From UBA1858 sp045105615 (GTDB lineage: Bacteria > Pseudomonadota > Gammaproteobacteria > UBA4575), in assembly GCA_045105615.1 (NCBI GenBank), contig JBGCDS010000043.1, positions 1 through 17,091 on the forward strand: a stretch of DNA of 17,091 nucleotides, in the 5' to 3' direction. Every line of letters begins with the position of its first letter. Within the stretch, counting starts at the first letter, position 1. Both the position numbers and the translations under genes were made by a program. The notes under the pieces were generated by a model, which was not told where the DNA came from, did not search any database, and saw only the letters and a list, made by a program, of their open reading frames with translations. This document shows, in pieces, positions 1 to 8,142 of the stretch.

Positions 1-255
1 GAAGAGTTAGGTGCGACTGGTTTAGTCCCAGAGTTAAACTTGAACTGCATGGACCACGTAGGCGGTCACTTAGCTAAGTTCCAGCAATGGGATGCGAGTG
101 CACGTCAGTGGAACATTGTGTCAGATTGGATTGAAGGTGACGTACCATTGTCACAGGCGATCATTGATGCAGGTGCAGAGAAGTATGCAGCAGACAACGG
201 TATTACAAGACGTCCTTGTGATGCTAGTAACAACGATGATGACTTCGATATCTAA
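1..255 (+). CDS. ABC transporter periplasmic substrate-binding protein, C-terminal part (HAAT/LivK-like)
   Basis: The reading frame is open from the first base of the window and ends at TAA 253-255, so only the last 84 residues are visible. They match the C-terminal lobe of Peripla_BP_6-type binding proteins: a segment with GGHLAKFQQWD, then a tryptophan-rich stretch (WNIVSDWIEG) and a helix ending in EKYAADNG. The protein ends in a very acidic tail (NNDDDFDI). Such proteins capture amino acids, amides or related solutes in the periplasm and deliver them to a membrane permease pair. The next gene is a LivF-like ATPase, which supports the call. I see no ligand-specific residues, so the substrate is unknown. 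Any ATG inside this stretch is internal; the true start lies outside the window. Confidence 0.75.
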   Translation, partial: EELGATGLVPELNLNCMDHVGGHLAKFQQWDASARQWNIVSDWIEGDVPLSQAIIDAGAEKYAADNGITRRPCDASNNDDDFDI

Positions 256-291
256 TTCGAATTTCGAGATCTAATCGTAAGAGTATATTTG

Positions 292-319
292 CCTACCGGA
301 TCTATAATGATTCGGTAGG
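292..319 (+). terminator. Intercistronic hairpin, possible partial terminator or 3'-end stabiliser
   Basis: An 11-bp stem with one G-T wobble (292-302 pairing with 309-319) closes a 6-nt loop reading TATAAT. It is followed by TTAATTT rather than a clean T-run. It sits between the binding-protein stop and the ATPase start. In periplasmic-binding-protein operons such hairpins commonly let the binding protein be made in excess over the membrane components. That role here is inference. Confidence 0.6.
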
Positions 320-349
320 TTAATTTAAAGACACATATAAGGTTGAACA

Positions 350-1159
350 ATGAGCGCCGAAACACCCATATTATCGATTAAAAATATTGAAGTTCTATAT
401 TCACGCGTAATCTCAGCATTACATGGTGTATCAATAGAAGTTCAAAAAGGTGAAATTGTTTCACTATTGGGTGCAAATGGCTCAGGAAAGACAACAACAT
501 GTAAAGCTGTTTCTAGATTGTTAGAAGCCGAGCGTGGTGAAGTCAGTAAGGGGTCAATCGAATATAACGGTGAAGACATAAAATCAATGTCTCCATATGA
601 CATGGTTAAAGCCGGTGTTGTCCAAGTATTAGAAGGGCGACATATTTTTGGTCATTTGACAGTAGAAGAAAATCTTTTAACTGGTTCATTTATTCGTAAT
701 GCAGATTCAGCATCTGTTAAGCGAGATTTAGAATATGTTTATTCACGTTTTACAAGACTTCAAGATCGCAGAAAGAACTTAGGTGGACTGTGTTCTGGTG
801 GTGAGCAACAAATGGTGGCTATGGGTAGAGCTATGATGGCTAAACCAAATTTAATTTTATTAGATGAGCCGTCAATGGGATTGGCGCCACAGCTAATCGA
901 AGAAATCTTTGAAATTGTAAAAACACTAAATGAAGAAGATGGTGTTAGCTTTTTAGTTTCAGAGCAAAATGCGAATATTGCACTTAAATATGCAAAAATC
1001 GGATACATTATTGAGAATGGTCGTGTAGTACTGAAAGGATCTGCAAAAGAACTTTCAGATTCAGATAGTGTGAAGGAAATGTATATGGGCGGCGGTGGAG
1101 ACGAAGTGAGCTTCAGTGACGTTAAGTACTATCATCGTAGAAAGCCTTGCATGGTGTAA
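350..1159 (+). CDS. HAAT-family ABC transporter ATP-binding protein (LivF-like)
   Basis: This is the nucleotide-binding subunit that would power import of the solute captured by the upstream binding protein, acting at the inner face of the cytoplasmic membrane. Visible motifs are Walker A GANGSGKT (41-48), Q-loop Gln92, signature CSGGEQQ (138-144) and Walker B LILLDEP (158-164). SEQNANIAL follows, where LivF proteins typically have EQNAN instead of an H-loop histidine. The gene starts with ATG 7 nt after AAGG. At 269 residues it is about 30 longer than typical LivF (about 237). The extra length is a C-terminal tail after MYMGGGG that is rich in Tyr, Arg and Lys. No permease or LivG partner follows, so those genes must lie upstream. 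The LivF family call is firm, but the transported substrate is unknown. Confidence 0.85.
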   Translation: MSAETPILSIKNIEVLYSRVISALHGVSIEVQKGEIVSLLGANGSGKTTTCKAVSRLLEAERGEVSKGSIEYNGEDIKSMSPYDMVKAGVVQVLEGRHIFGHLTVEENLLTGSFIRNADSASVKRDLEYVYSRFTRLQDRRKNLGGLCSGGEQQMVAMGRAMMAKPNLILLDEPSMGLAPQLIEEIFEIVKTLNEEDGVSFLVSEQNANIALKYAKIGYIIENGRVVLKGSAKELSDSDSVKEMYMGGGGDEVSFSDVKYYHRRKPCMV

Positions 1160-1162
1160 CTA

Positions 1163-1186
1163 ATATTTAGCCTACAGGCTAAATAT
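1163..1186. terminator. Perfect 10-bp hairpin between convergent genes
   Basis: A perfect inverted repeat (ATATTTAGCC, loop TACA, GGCTAAATAT) fills the 43-nt gap between the LivF-like stop and the rhombosortase stop. A second short hairpin (TGCC-GTATA-GGCA) follows at 1188-1200. Position and symmetry suggest a bidirectional terminator. Neither strand carries a clean T-run beyond the A/T-rich end of the stem itself, so efficiency is uncertain. Confidence 0.5.
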
Positions 1187-1202
1187 ATGCCGTATAGGCA
1201 AT

Positions 1203-1787
1203 TCAAAACTTATTGTTGTTAATTGACTTTTGATAGCACAGTTCAATTACAGCGCATAGTACCCCCGCGATAAATCCAAAACCATGTGCGTATGAGGACG
1301 TCTTCAGTTCTGTAATTAACAACGAGCTGATAAGTTCTCCCTTGCTTAATTGAATAGTAATATATGCTGTTAATACGATTAATATAAATGTAGAAACTTT
1401 TATATTTTCGTTGAATCCTTTAATCGATACATAGGCATACAAGCTAGTTAGAATCCCTGAGAATCCCACATACCAATCAAGTTGATTGCTAAAAAGCATT
1501 AATCCACTACTGATGATTATGCATGTAATCATTACTATACGTAGCCAATGAATTTTCTGCTGAATATCGTTAAATATCCCAATTAATAGCAATAAGCCAA
1601 TAATATTGCTTAAGCAATGTGTCCATGAATAATGAGTTAGGTGGGCTGTTAAGAAGCGCCAATAGCCGCCTTGTTTTAAGTCATCAATATGAAGGTATAA
1701 CGACTCACGTATATGTTGAGGCATAAACATAATAGCAATACATATTATTGCTAATGCAACTGGAGTCTTATGTTTAACAGTATTCAT
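1203..1787 (-). CDS. rrtA: Rhombosortase (rhomboid-family intramembrane serine protease)
   Basis: This is an inner-membrane protease of the rhomboid clan that is predicted to cleave GlyGly-CTERM tails off secreted proteins. It is a compact 194-residue protein with about six hydrophobic segments. It shows the rhomboid hallmarks: an HLTHYSWTHCLSN segment (49-61), the catalytic serine in GFSG (Ser110), and the catalytic histidine in AHGFGFIAG (His168). The small size and lack of extra domains fit the rhombosortase branch rather than GlpG. The neighbour starting at 1942 on the opposite strand ends in a textbook GlyGly-CTERM tail, which makes the assignment much stronger. The start is poorly supported by a ribosome binding site, but it gives a sensible N-terminal membrane segment. 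Proteolysis has not been shown; the Ser/His dyad is visible. Confidence 0.85.
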   Translation of the reverse strand: MNTVKHKTPVALAIICIAIMFMPQHIRESLYLHIDDLKQGGYWRFLTAHLTHYSWTHCLSNIIGLLLLIGIFNDIQQKIHWLRIVMITCIIISSGLMLFSNQLDWYVGFSGILTSLYAYVSIKGFNENIKVSTFILIVLTAYITIQLSKGELISSLLITELKTSSYAHGFGFIAGVLCAVIELCYQKSINNNKF

Positions 1788-1941
1788 AGTGAGAGGCTAT
1801 TGTATTGAATAAACGAGGTATTTAGAGAATTTCTGCTGATTATTTTGATGCTGTTGATCCCTTGTTTTCAGCCTTTTGTCTTCATTTTCTCAAATTTGCT
1901 GTCAGATATTAGATGCTCGTCAAACTATTTGAAGGTTCGAT

Positions 1942-3702
1942 ATGAACCTTAATCGCCATCTAAGGATCTTGCCAACCATGCGCTTAATTCGTCTTTCATT
2001 TTTGACTCTGGCTTTTCTTCTTTCTCAATCACTTTATGCTGAAGATGAGAGGCGATTTCAAGTCGATATTCAAGGATTAAAATATCAAGCAGTAGTTACT
2101 GAAAACACTCATCTGTCATCTAAAGTCAGTGGTGTTGATGAGGAGATACGAGGATATCACTACATTGGGGTATTGGATGGTGAGGAATCAAGTTGGGTGA
2201 GAGCTTCTCTTATAGAAGGTCAATGGCAAGGAGTTGTCTCAATTCATAATGCGATGCATATTATTCAACATGCAGGCATAAATGTACCAGTTGGTGCAGC
2301 TGCGACAACAAGCACTACCATGCAATCAATGCCAGTATCAGAAGTTGATGGCTTGCACGGGACCTGTGGACGTGGTGATGGTACCGATACGATGTTAGAC
2401 CATGTGGCTCAATTATCTGCGGTAAATACACAGGTGGGTGCCGCATCGACTCCTTCACCACTGTCAGCAACATTTGCACAATTTTGTAGTCAAGAAGTGA
2501 ATGGTATTTGTATCATTGCTGAAGTTGAAATTGCTTTTGACCAAACTTTTCAAGCGGTGTTTGGTGTGCAAGCTACTGCACAAGCGATGTCGATACTGAA
2601 TATTGTCGATGGCCATTATGTAAATGACTTAAAGATTTCCATTGATGCTATTACTGTTGAAATGCTAGCGAATGACTTATTTAATACTAGCGTAGCAGCA
2701 AGCCCAGTGTTAAATGCCGGAGTTTTGCTTGATGATATTGAAACTAAAAAGAATAATGCACAGATACCATTTATAACTAACAACAATGCATTAACGCATG
2801 TTGTCACCGGGCGTGATTTTGATGGTGGTACTTTAGGTGTCGCATATCTGGCAAGTGTTTGTCAGGCAAATGGTTTTAGCACGGGAACATCAAGTATATT
2901 TTTTGATAATGCAGTAACTCCTAATATTGCATTAACAGCAGTCGTTGTTGCACATGAACTTGCACATAATCTAGGTTCTGATCACGATGGACCTGGTGCT
3001 AACGCTTTATGTCCACCTGCCACATTTATAATGTCACCTAGTATTAGTCCGGCGTTTAATTTAACCAATTTCTCCTCATGTACTGCGTCTGATATTGAAG
3101 CAACACTATCAGCATTGGTGACACCAGAACTATGTATGGATTTTCCTACGGATGTATCGATAGTTGAGAATGCAGGTAATAGCGGTGTATTAGATGCTAA
3201 TTTAGAATTTACATCAATATATACGGCGTCTACCGTAAATGGGTTCAAGGCAGTAGACAGAATAAATTTAACAGGCACCATTAATACTGCGCAGGGTATT
3301 TTGGTAGCGGTTACTGCTAATGGCGTTGCCTGTACTATTGCAGGAGGTGGAGCTTCATATGCCTGTACGGTATCAAATCCGCCTGCGTCGTTTCCTGTTA
3401 TAGCAACAGTCAGAGTCAATGCAAATACTAGTGATATTACTATTACGCATAATGTCAGCGAAGATACAGCTGACGTTCAAGAAGTGAATTTATCAAATAA
3501 TGCTCTTGCTAGTATGTTCAATATTGTTAATAACAACGTTATTAGTAATGGGCCAGTTGCTCCAGCAGCTCCAACAAATACAAATGGTGTTAGCTCTTCT
3601 GATGAAGAGGAAGGAGGTGGCGGTAGCCAGGGGTTAGTATTTTTGTTGATCATGATAGGTTTATATATGCATGTAAGGCAACGAAGAAAAATACATGATT
3701 AA
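1942..3702 (+). CDS. Secreted ADAM-like (M12B-type) zinc metalloprotease with GlyGly-CTERM tail
   Basis: This is a predicted exported metalloendopeptidase. Its layout is a signal peptide with likely cleavage after Ala33 (LYA/ED), then a propeptide-like region (about 36-150). The metzincin catalytic domain (about 187-400) has the zinc motif HELAHNLGSDHD (338-349) and a Met-turn at Met364 (FIMSPS), followed by Cys-containing segments like those of adamalysins. A beta-rich DUF11-like domain (about 400-535) comes next, then an acidic/Gly linker. The C-terminal GlyGly-CTERM signal has GGGG at 558-561, a hydrophobic helix, and a basic end (VRQRRK). The ATG at 1942 follows GAAGG with good spacing. 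ATG 1978 (Met13) would give a more standard 21-residue signal peptide and cannot be excluded. The predicted route is Sec export, rhombosortase cleavage at the Gly-rich site, and release or surface display through type II secretion. Its target proteins are unknown. Confidence 0.88.
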   Translation: MNLNRHLRILPTMRLIRLSFLTLAFLLSQSLYAEDERRFQVDIQGLKYQAVVTENTHLSSKVSGVDEEIRGYHYIGVLDGEESSWVRASLIEGQWQGVVSIHNAMHIIQHAGINVPVGAAATTSTTMQSMPVSEVDGLHGTCGRGDGTDTMLDHVAQLSAVNTQVGAASTPSPLSATFAQFCSQEVNGICIIAEVEIAFDQTFQAVFGVQATAQAMSILNIVDGHYVNDLKISIDAITVEMLANDLFNTSVAASPVLNAGVLLDDIETKKNNAQIPFITNNNALTHVVTGRDFDGGTLGVAYLASVCQANGFSTGTSSIFFDNAVTPNIALTAVVVAHELAHNLGSDHDGPGANALCPPATFIMSPSISPAFNLTNFSSCTASDIEATLSALVTPELCMDFPTDVSIVENAGNSGVLDANLEFTSIYTASTVNGFKAVDRINLTGTINTAQGILVAVTANGVACTIAGGGASYACTVSNPPASFPVIATVRVNANTSDITITHNVSEDTADVQEVNLSNNALASMFNIVNNNVISNGPVAPAAPTNTNGVSSSDEEEGGGGSQGLVFLLIMIGLYMHVRQRRKIHD

Positions 3703-4135
3703 AAATTTAGTATATCTATTGCTATTTTCCAGTTTGCCCACATCAGTATTTGCATGTGAAAAAGAAAAGTTGCATGAAGTGCAAAGTGAATGGAATGCTC
3801 AAGGCAATACTAGCTATAGTTACGTAGTTGAGAAGCAATGTTTTTGTTCTCCTGATTATACGAGAAAGATGAGGGTGTCTGTGGTTGATGGCCATGTCTT
3901 TGCGGCTCAATATCTGGATACAGCAGAACAGGTTCCTGAAGAAATCTTAAAGCAACTCTCAACAATATCGCAATGGTTTGATCGTATAGCAACTGCGCAT
4001 GATTATGAATTCGGTAAAGTAGAGGTATCCTATGACAGCGAACTCTCATACCCGAATAAAATAAGCATAGACAAGCATAAGCAGCGTTCAGATGATGAGT
4101 TTACTGTGTTTATTTCAAGTCTTACCATACAATAA
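3695..4135 (+). CDS. Secreted DUF6174-family protein
   Basis: This is a 146-residue protein of unknown function. It has a signal peptide with likely cleavage near Ala20. The mature part matches the DUF6174 pattern: a Trp, then SYSYVVEKQCFCSPDYTRK (roughly 41-59), VSVVDGHV, and near the C-terminus a YPNKISID segment followed by an acidic DDEF. Cys21 follows Val-Phe-Ala, but the -2 Phe is a poor lipobox, so I favour ordinary signal peptidase cleavage. The start codon overlaps the end of the metalloprotease gene by 8 nt (ATGATTAA), which implies translational coupling and a shared transcript. It may be a partner, inhibitor or chaperone of the protease; that is context only. Confidence 0.75.
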   Translation: MIKNLVYLLLFSSLPTSVFACEKEKLHEVQSEWNAQGNTSYSYVVEKQCFCSPDYTRKMRVSVVDGHVFAAQYLDTAEQVPEEILKQLSTISQWFDRIATAHDYEFGKVEVSYDSELSYPNKISIDKHKQRSDDEFTVFISSLTIQ

Positions 4136-4204
4136 AATTAAATTCCCGAGCATTTCATATTCTGATACTGTTGGAGCATAATCAGTTCAGAGGTATATTA
4201 CTTG

Positions 4205-4579
4205 ATGCGAATTAATCAGTCTTTTTTTCTTCCTAAATTCTTTTTCATTATTACTTTAGCTGTATTGTCGCTGCCTAGTTTTGCATCTTTTTATCAAGCA
4301 GATACTATGGCTGAATACTGCCGTGAATATATTAAATTGATTGAATTGAAAAGCTCTGTTAGCCAGTTGGAAGCGGGCGTATGTTCTGGCTATGTTGCGT
4401 CAAGTATCGAAATTATGGATTTATCCGGACGCTTATGTGATAGATCGAAAATAAATCTCGATGATGTGGTTACGCAGTATGTCACTCACGTTGAAAATAA
4501 TGCCGATGCAAAAAAGCAGACGGCAACTTATGTATTAGTAGAATTGCTACAAGAAAAATATTCCTGTGATCAACCTTGA
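4205..4579 (+). CDS. Secreted four-cysteine Rap1a/Tai-like protein
   Basis: This is a 124-residue protein with a signal peptide (cleavage near SFA/SF, residue 27). Cys39, Cys60, Cys78 and Cys121 are spaced as in the Rap1a/Tai family, with the usual V..YV and a C-terminal VELLQEKYSC. Rap1a/Tai proteins are known as periplasmic immunity proteins against type VI amidase effectors, but many relatives occur without any toxin. No effector or type VI gene is visible here, so an immunity role is not supported. A TTG at 4202 directly precedes the ATG. AGAGG lies 8 nt from the TTG and 11 nt from the ATG, and either could be used. The gene sits 69 nt after the DUF6174 gene on the same strand and converges on the RND gene with an 8-nt gap. 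A paralogue lies at 15443-15787. Confidence 0.6.
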   Translation: MRINQSFFLPKFFFIITLAVLSLPSFASFYQADTMAEYCREYIKLIELKSSVSQLEAGVCSGYVASSIEIMDLSGRLCDRSKINLDDVVTQYVTHVENNADAKKQTATYVLVELLQEKYSCDQP

Positions 4580-4587
4580 TTATCTTA

Positions 4588-7059
4588 TTAAACAGCCTTA
4601 ATTGGTTTCAGCCAATTAATCATTAGTGGAATAATGGTGAAAGTTGCAAAAAGTGAAACAATCATGGCAATGCTTGTGAATAAACCAAAGTAGATTGAAG
4701 GTTTAAAGCTCGAGGTCACTAGAATGATAAATCCCAATGTCACTGTTATGGATGTGTAATATAGAGCTTTGCCTACAGTTAATTGCACTGTGCTGATGGC
4801 TTCTTTGTAGTTGGCGCCCTGGCTGGTTTCTTTCTTGAAACGATGGATGTAATGAATTGCATAATCAACACCAATGCCTATTGTAATAGCAGCAATGGTA
4901 ATGGTCATAATATCCAGCGGAATGCCCAGTAGTCCCATGGCGCCCAATATAAAGAATGCGGTAAATATATTTGGTAGCGTGCCTATGATGGCTAATGAGA
5001 AGCTTCTAAATAAAATAAGCAACATAATCAGAATGCAGATAAATACAGTGCCCAAAGTTAATATCTGTGATTGATATAAGCTTTGTAATACGTTGTTATA
5101 TAAAACACTGATACCACTTAAGCGAATGCTTTCTCCATTAGCAATTAAATTCTCATTAATATCGGCTTCGATTTTCTTTAGCAGGTCATTGCGAATAAGC
5201 GTGTGATCTGAATCTTTGATCCTGGCGACCAACCTTGCTTGGTCTCCTTGCTTTGAAATATAGGGGTTAATTAATACATCTTTTATATTTTCTGGGACTT
5301 TTTTATGGATTAATGCCAAATGGAAATCTTCAAGTTCTTCTCCTTTAGCTAATTGGCGAAACACCTTTTCAGTGCTAGAGATTGATAACACTTTACCAAC
5401 TTGATCTAGACTTTCTAAGTAATCATGTACTGCTCTAACTTTATTGATGCCACGGCGATTATACCAATAGCTCTGCTGTGTGAAGCTGTCTTCTTCCTCA
5501 TCTAGATAATCAGAAAATTCGTCATCTTCATCTTCTTCGAGAATATCGCTGTCGTTTTCAGCAATGGCTGGTGCTTCAAGTAATAATTCAAGCGGAACAG
5601 TGCCGCCCAGCTCTTGGTCGATAAAAATTAAGCCTTGATATAACTCAGTGTTAGATTTGAAATAATCAATAAACCTGTTTTCAACAGTGATTTGCGTAAT
5701 GCCATAAATACTGACTGCAGCAATGATGAGTATAGATGTAGCCATCACTGGTCTGCTTTGTCTAATGATATTTAATATATCATTTAATAAGCTGGATGAA
5801 TTTTCTTCGTTATTAACATTTACCTTAGGCTTGAATAGGTGAATTAAAATCGGCAGCACTGTAAAAGTAAGTAAAAAAGCGCAGAGTAAACCCATCACCA
5901 TAATCAAGCCAAAAAATATCACGGGTTGAATATCGCTAACAATTAATGAAATAAATGCTATAGCTGAAGTGGCAACCATGTAGATGCAAGGAGTAGAGAT
6001 CTGCTTAACTGCATTGATTAAATTGTTATCTAAGTCATCAGGATTTTTTGCTGATACTTCTTGATAACGAATAATCACATGGATAGAGAGAGTGATCGAA
6101 AATATAATTAATAGCGCAACAAAATTTGAAGAAATAATAGTCAGCTGCAAGCCAAATAGGCCGATTAAGCCAGAGACCATAAGCACATTTAAGAATGCAC
6201 AAACTAGAGATAAAAGTACCCAGGATAATCTGCGGAAAAATAAGAATAATACAATAAACATAATAGCGATCATGCTGATACCAAATACACGAATATCATT
6301 ATTGATAAATGTTTTAATGTCGTTGGCTATCAGAGGCGCACCGGCTAAATAGAATGTACCTCGGTTGGTATAATTGCTGAGTGTTGATCTAATGTCTTCT
6401 AATGCATTTTTATAGCGTAGATTAATGACGGCTCTTTGTATCGGAATTTGCGCATTAATATCAGTTAATTGATTTGTTAGTTGTTGGTTGTCCAGATTGG
6501 CGGAATTATTTAACTGGTCTAGTAAAATATATTTCTGTTGAATCAAGGATACTAATTCCTGATTTTTTTCAATATCGACTTTAATGGCGGTTGATCTAGT
6601 GTCGACACTCACAATATTAGAGGAATAAATTGGACTGCTAGCGAATTCTTTTTTGGCGCTGGCGATGTCGACATTTGGATTAATTAGATTTTGAAAGTTG
6701 CTAACACCATTTTCACCTTGACTGCGAGGTTGTTGAAGAAGCGGTACATTGGTGATGCTGTTGACGCCCGAAATACCAGGCGCAGTCTTTAACTCTTCGG
6801 TTAACTGCTGAATAAAGTCGATAGTCTTCTGTTCGTATAAATCAACATTTGGTTGAAAGCCAACAATAATATATTCATCAGAACCATATTCTCTGTGTAC
6901 CTCACGGTAAAACTCTAAATCAGGATCGCTATCTAGTAATAGCGAATCTGGTGATGCATCAATATTAATATATTGGATATTGATAGAGAGCCCTGCCACG
7001 ACAGCCAGAATGAAAACTAAAGTGATAATGGGCTTTTTTAAAAGAGCCTTGATGAGCAT
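4588..7059 (-). CDS. RND-superfamily exporter (MMPL/COG1033-type)
   Basis: This is an 823-residue inner-membrane transporter, predicted to use the proton gradient to move hydrophobic or lipid-like molecules. It has the internal two-fold RND layout. TM1 (about 10-28) is followed by a large periplasmic loop and a TM2-6 block (about 258-408). TM7 (about 438-456) leads to a second loop and a TM8-12 block (about 665-812). The motif GIGVDYAIHYIHRF (728-741) is typical of MMPL/SSD-type exporters. It is shorter than the drug-pump RND proteins (about 1040). The second loop carries a striking acidic stretch at about 501-525, nearly all Asp, Glu and Ser. No membrane-fusion or outer-membrane partner is adjacent. 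It lies 92 nt downstream of the MBL-fold gene and is probably co-transcribed with it. The Shine-Dalgarno is weak (AGG about 10 nt upstream). The cargo is unknown. Confidence 0.82.
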   Translation of the reverse strand: MLIKALLKKPIITLVFILAVVAGLSINIQYINIDASPDSLLLDSDPDLEFYREVHREYGSDEYIIVGFQPNVDLYEQKTIDFIQQLTEELKTAPGISGVNSITNVPLLQQPRSQGENGVSNFQNLINPNVDIASAKKEFASSPIYSSNIVSVDTRSTAIKVDIEKNQELVSLIQQKYILLDQLNNSANLDNQQLTNQLTDINAQIPIQRAVINLRYKNALEDIRSTLSNYTNRGTFYLAGAPLIANDIKTFINNDIRVFGISMIAIMFIVLFLFFRRLSWVLLSLVCAFLNVLMVSGLIGLFGLQLTIISSNFVALLIIFSITLSIHVIIRYQEVSAKNPDDLDNNLINAVKQISTPCIYMVATSAIAFISLIVSDIQPVIFFGLIMVMGLLCAFLLTFTVLPILIHLFKPKVNVNNEENSSSLLNDILNIIRQSRPVMATSILIIAAVSIYGITQITVENRFIDYFKSNTELYQGLIFIDQELGGTVPLELLLEAPAIAENDSDILEEDEDDEFSDYLDEEEDSFTQQSYWYNRRGINKVRAVHDYLESLDQVGKVLSISSTEKVFRQLAKGEELEDFHLALIHKKVPENIKDVLINPYISKQGDQARLVARIKDSDHTLIRNDLLKKIEADINENLIANGESIRLSGISVLYNNVLQSLYQSQILTLGTVFICILIMLLILFRSFSLAIIGTLPNIFTAFFILGAMGLLGIPLDIMTITIAAITIGIGVDYAIHYIHRFKKETSQGANYKEAISTVQLTVGKALYYTSITVTLGFIILVTSSFKPSIYFGLFTSIAMIVSLFATFTIIPLMINWLKPIKAV

Positions 7060-7111
7060 ATGCTATGTGCCTGAAAGGTTGTTTGAAAATGTCGATTTGA
7101 TTGAGTAATTG

Positions 7112-7129
7112 TAACGCTTTACTGCGTTA
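7112..7129 (-). other. Short hairpin between the MBL-fold and RND genes
   Basis: A perfect 6-bp inverted repeat (TAACGC / GCGTTA) encloses a 6-nt loop in the 92-nt gap. It lacks a T-run on the minus strand, so it is not a convincing terminator. It could act as an RNA-processing or pausing element. Confidence 0.3.
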
Positions 7130-7151
7130 GCATCTATTTAAACGGTATCTC

Positions 7152-8114
7152 TTATGTGGATTGAGCTGATTTTTCTTGGCGCTTTAGCCAAATATCTAAT
7201 CCTTGAGCGTTAAGGGTAAGGTCAGTGTTGAGAAGTTCGAGAATTACGGCTTCATCTTGCTGGCTACCTAAGTCGCGTAGTTGATTTAAAGTATGCTGAA
7301 ATAGTTTTTCTGTTAATTTCTCAATACGTTGATTTTGTCTTTGTTGAGATAAAGCGATATCAGTGTAAGAGACTAAGTCTTTGCTAAGTTTGTTAGCAAG
7401 CTGTTGTACATTTTCCACCATGCCAAAATGAGTCAAGTACATACGCTGCGGATCTTTGTCCAATAAGCGTTTTAGAGATTGTTGCCAAGCATCAGGCTCG
7501 AATTGCACCGGGGTCGTCGTGGGTAATAGGTAACGGCCAGAATTGATATTGATCTCTGGATAGGACAGACCAAAAGTATCTCCTGTGAACCAGCCTTGAC
7601 TGAATTCGTCATATAGACAGAAGTGGTGGCGTGCATGTCCGGGTGTGTCTGCGACTAGTAGAGGTCTGCCATTTAAATCGATTAGGTAGTTATCTTCTGC
7701 GGCAATCACGCGATTTTCATCAATAGGGATGATCTCGCCATAGAGTGAATCATAAAGTTCGTCACCGTAGACTTGGCGCACGCTATCAATCAGGCGCTGC
7801 GGTTCAACTAAATGGCGCGCTCCTTTGGGATGTACGACTAATGTTGCATTTGGAAACTTTTGCATTAGTACACCGGCGCCGCCAGCATGATCTAAATGGA
7901 TATGTGTGGGGATAACATAGTCAACATCCGTAACATCAAGGTTGCAGTCTTCTAATACTGACAATAAGCGCGGGACGGTAAGACTAGTGCCGCAGTCAAT
8001 AAATGCGGCTTTGCCCTGATGAACGACTAAATAGCTACATGCAAGACGCGGGCGCATGTAATCAACATCAATACAATAGATGTCGAATGCCAACGATTCG
8101 GCATAATTAATCAT
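7152..8114 (-). CDS. MBL-fold metallo-hydrolase (glyoxalase II-like)
   Basis: This is a 320-residue cytoplasmic metallo-beta-lactamase-fold hydrolase with a complete binuclear metal site. It has HIHLDH (His71, His73, Asp75, His76), the downstream His160 in TPGHARHH, Asp179 in TGDTFG, and His229 in LTHFG. This set is that of thioester hydrolases such as glyoxalase II, or related lactonases. The C-terminal third (about 235-320) is a helical extension rich in Gln and Leu that is not part of the core fold. The substrate cannot be read from the sequence. It lies 28 nt downstream of the RraA-family gene and is likely in one transcript with it. The start codon lacks a clear Shine-Dalgarno, which suggests dependence on upstream translation or an alternative start. 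Confidence 0.8.
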   Translation of the reverse strand: MINYAESLAFDIYCIDVDYMRPRLACSYLVVHQGKAAFIDCGTSLTVPRLLSVLEDCNLDVTDVDYVIPTHIHLDHAGGAGVLMQKFPNATLVVHPKGARHLVEPQRLIDSVRQVYGDELYDSLYGEIIPIDENRVIAAEDNYLIDLNGRPLLVADTPGHARHHFCLYDEFSQGWFTGDTFGLSYPEININSGRYLLPTTTPVQFEPDAWQQSLKRLLDKDPQRMYLTHFGMVENVQQLANKLSKDLVSYTDIALSQQRQNQRIEKLTEKLFQHTLNQLRDLGSQQDEAVILELLNTDLTLNAQGLDIWLKRQEKSAQST

Positions 8115-8142
8115 TTTAGTGGACTAGTTAACTATTGGTTGC

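Noticed and set aside
2982..3419. 145-residue minus-strand ORF opposite the metalloprotease
   Set aside because: The plus strand has a full domain-structured protein, and the antisense frame has no recognisable features.
3810..4049. 79-residue minus-strand ORF opposite the DUF6174 gene
   Set aside because: It overlaps a family-matching gene and has no ribosome binding site.
4205..4579. Type VI secretion immunity function for the Rap1a/Tai-like gene
   Set aside because: No effector, VgrG, Hcp or other type VI component is in the window, so only the fold-family resemblance is retained.
4874..5074. Plus-strand ORF inside the RND exporter gene
   Set aside because: It is the antisense of a transmembrane region with no start signal. 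It is a shadow of the minus-strand gene.
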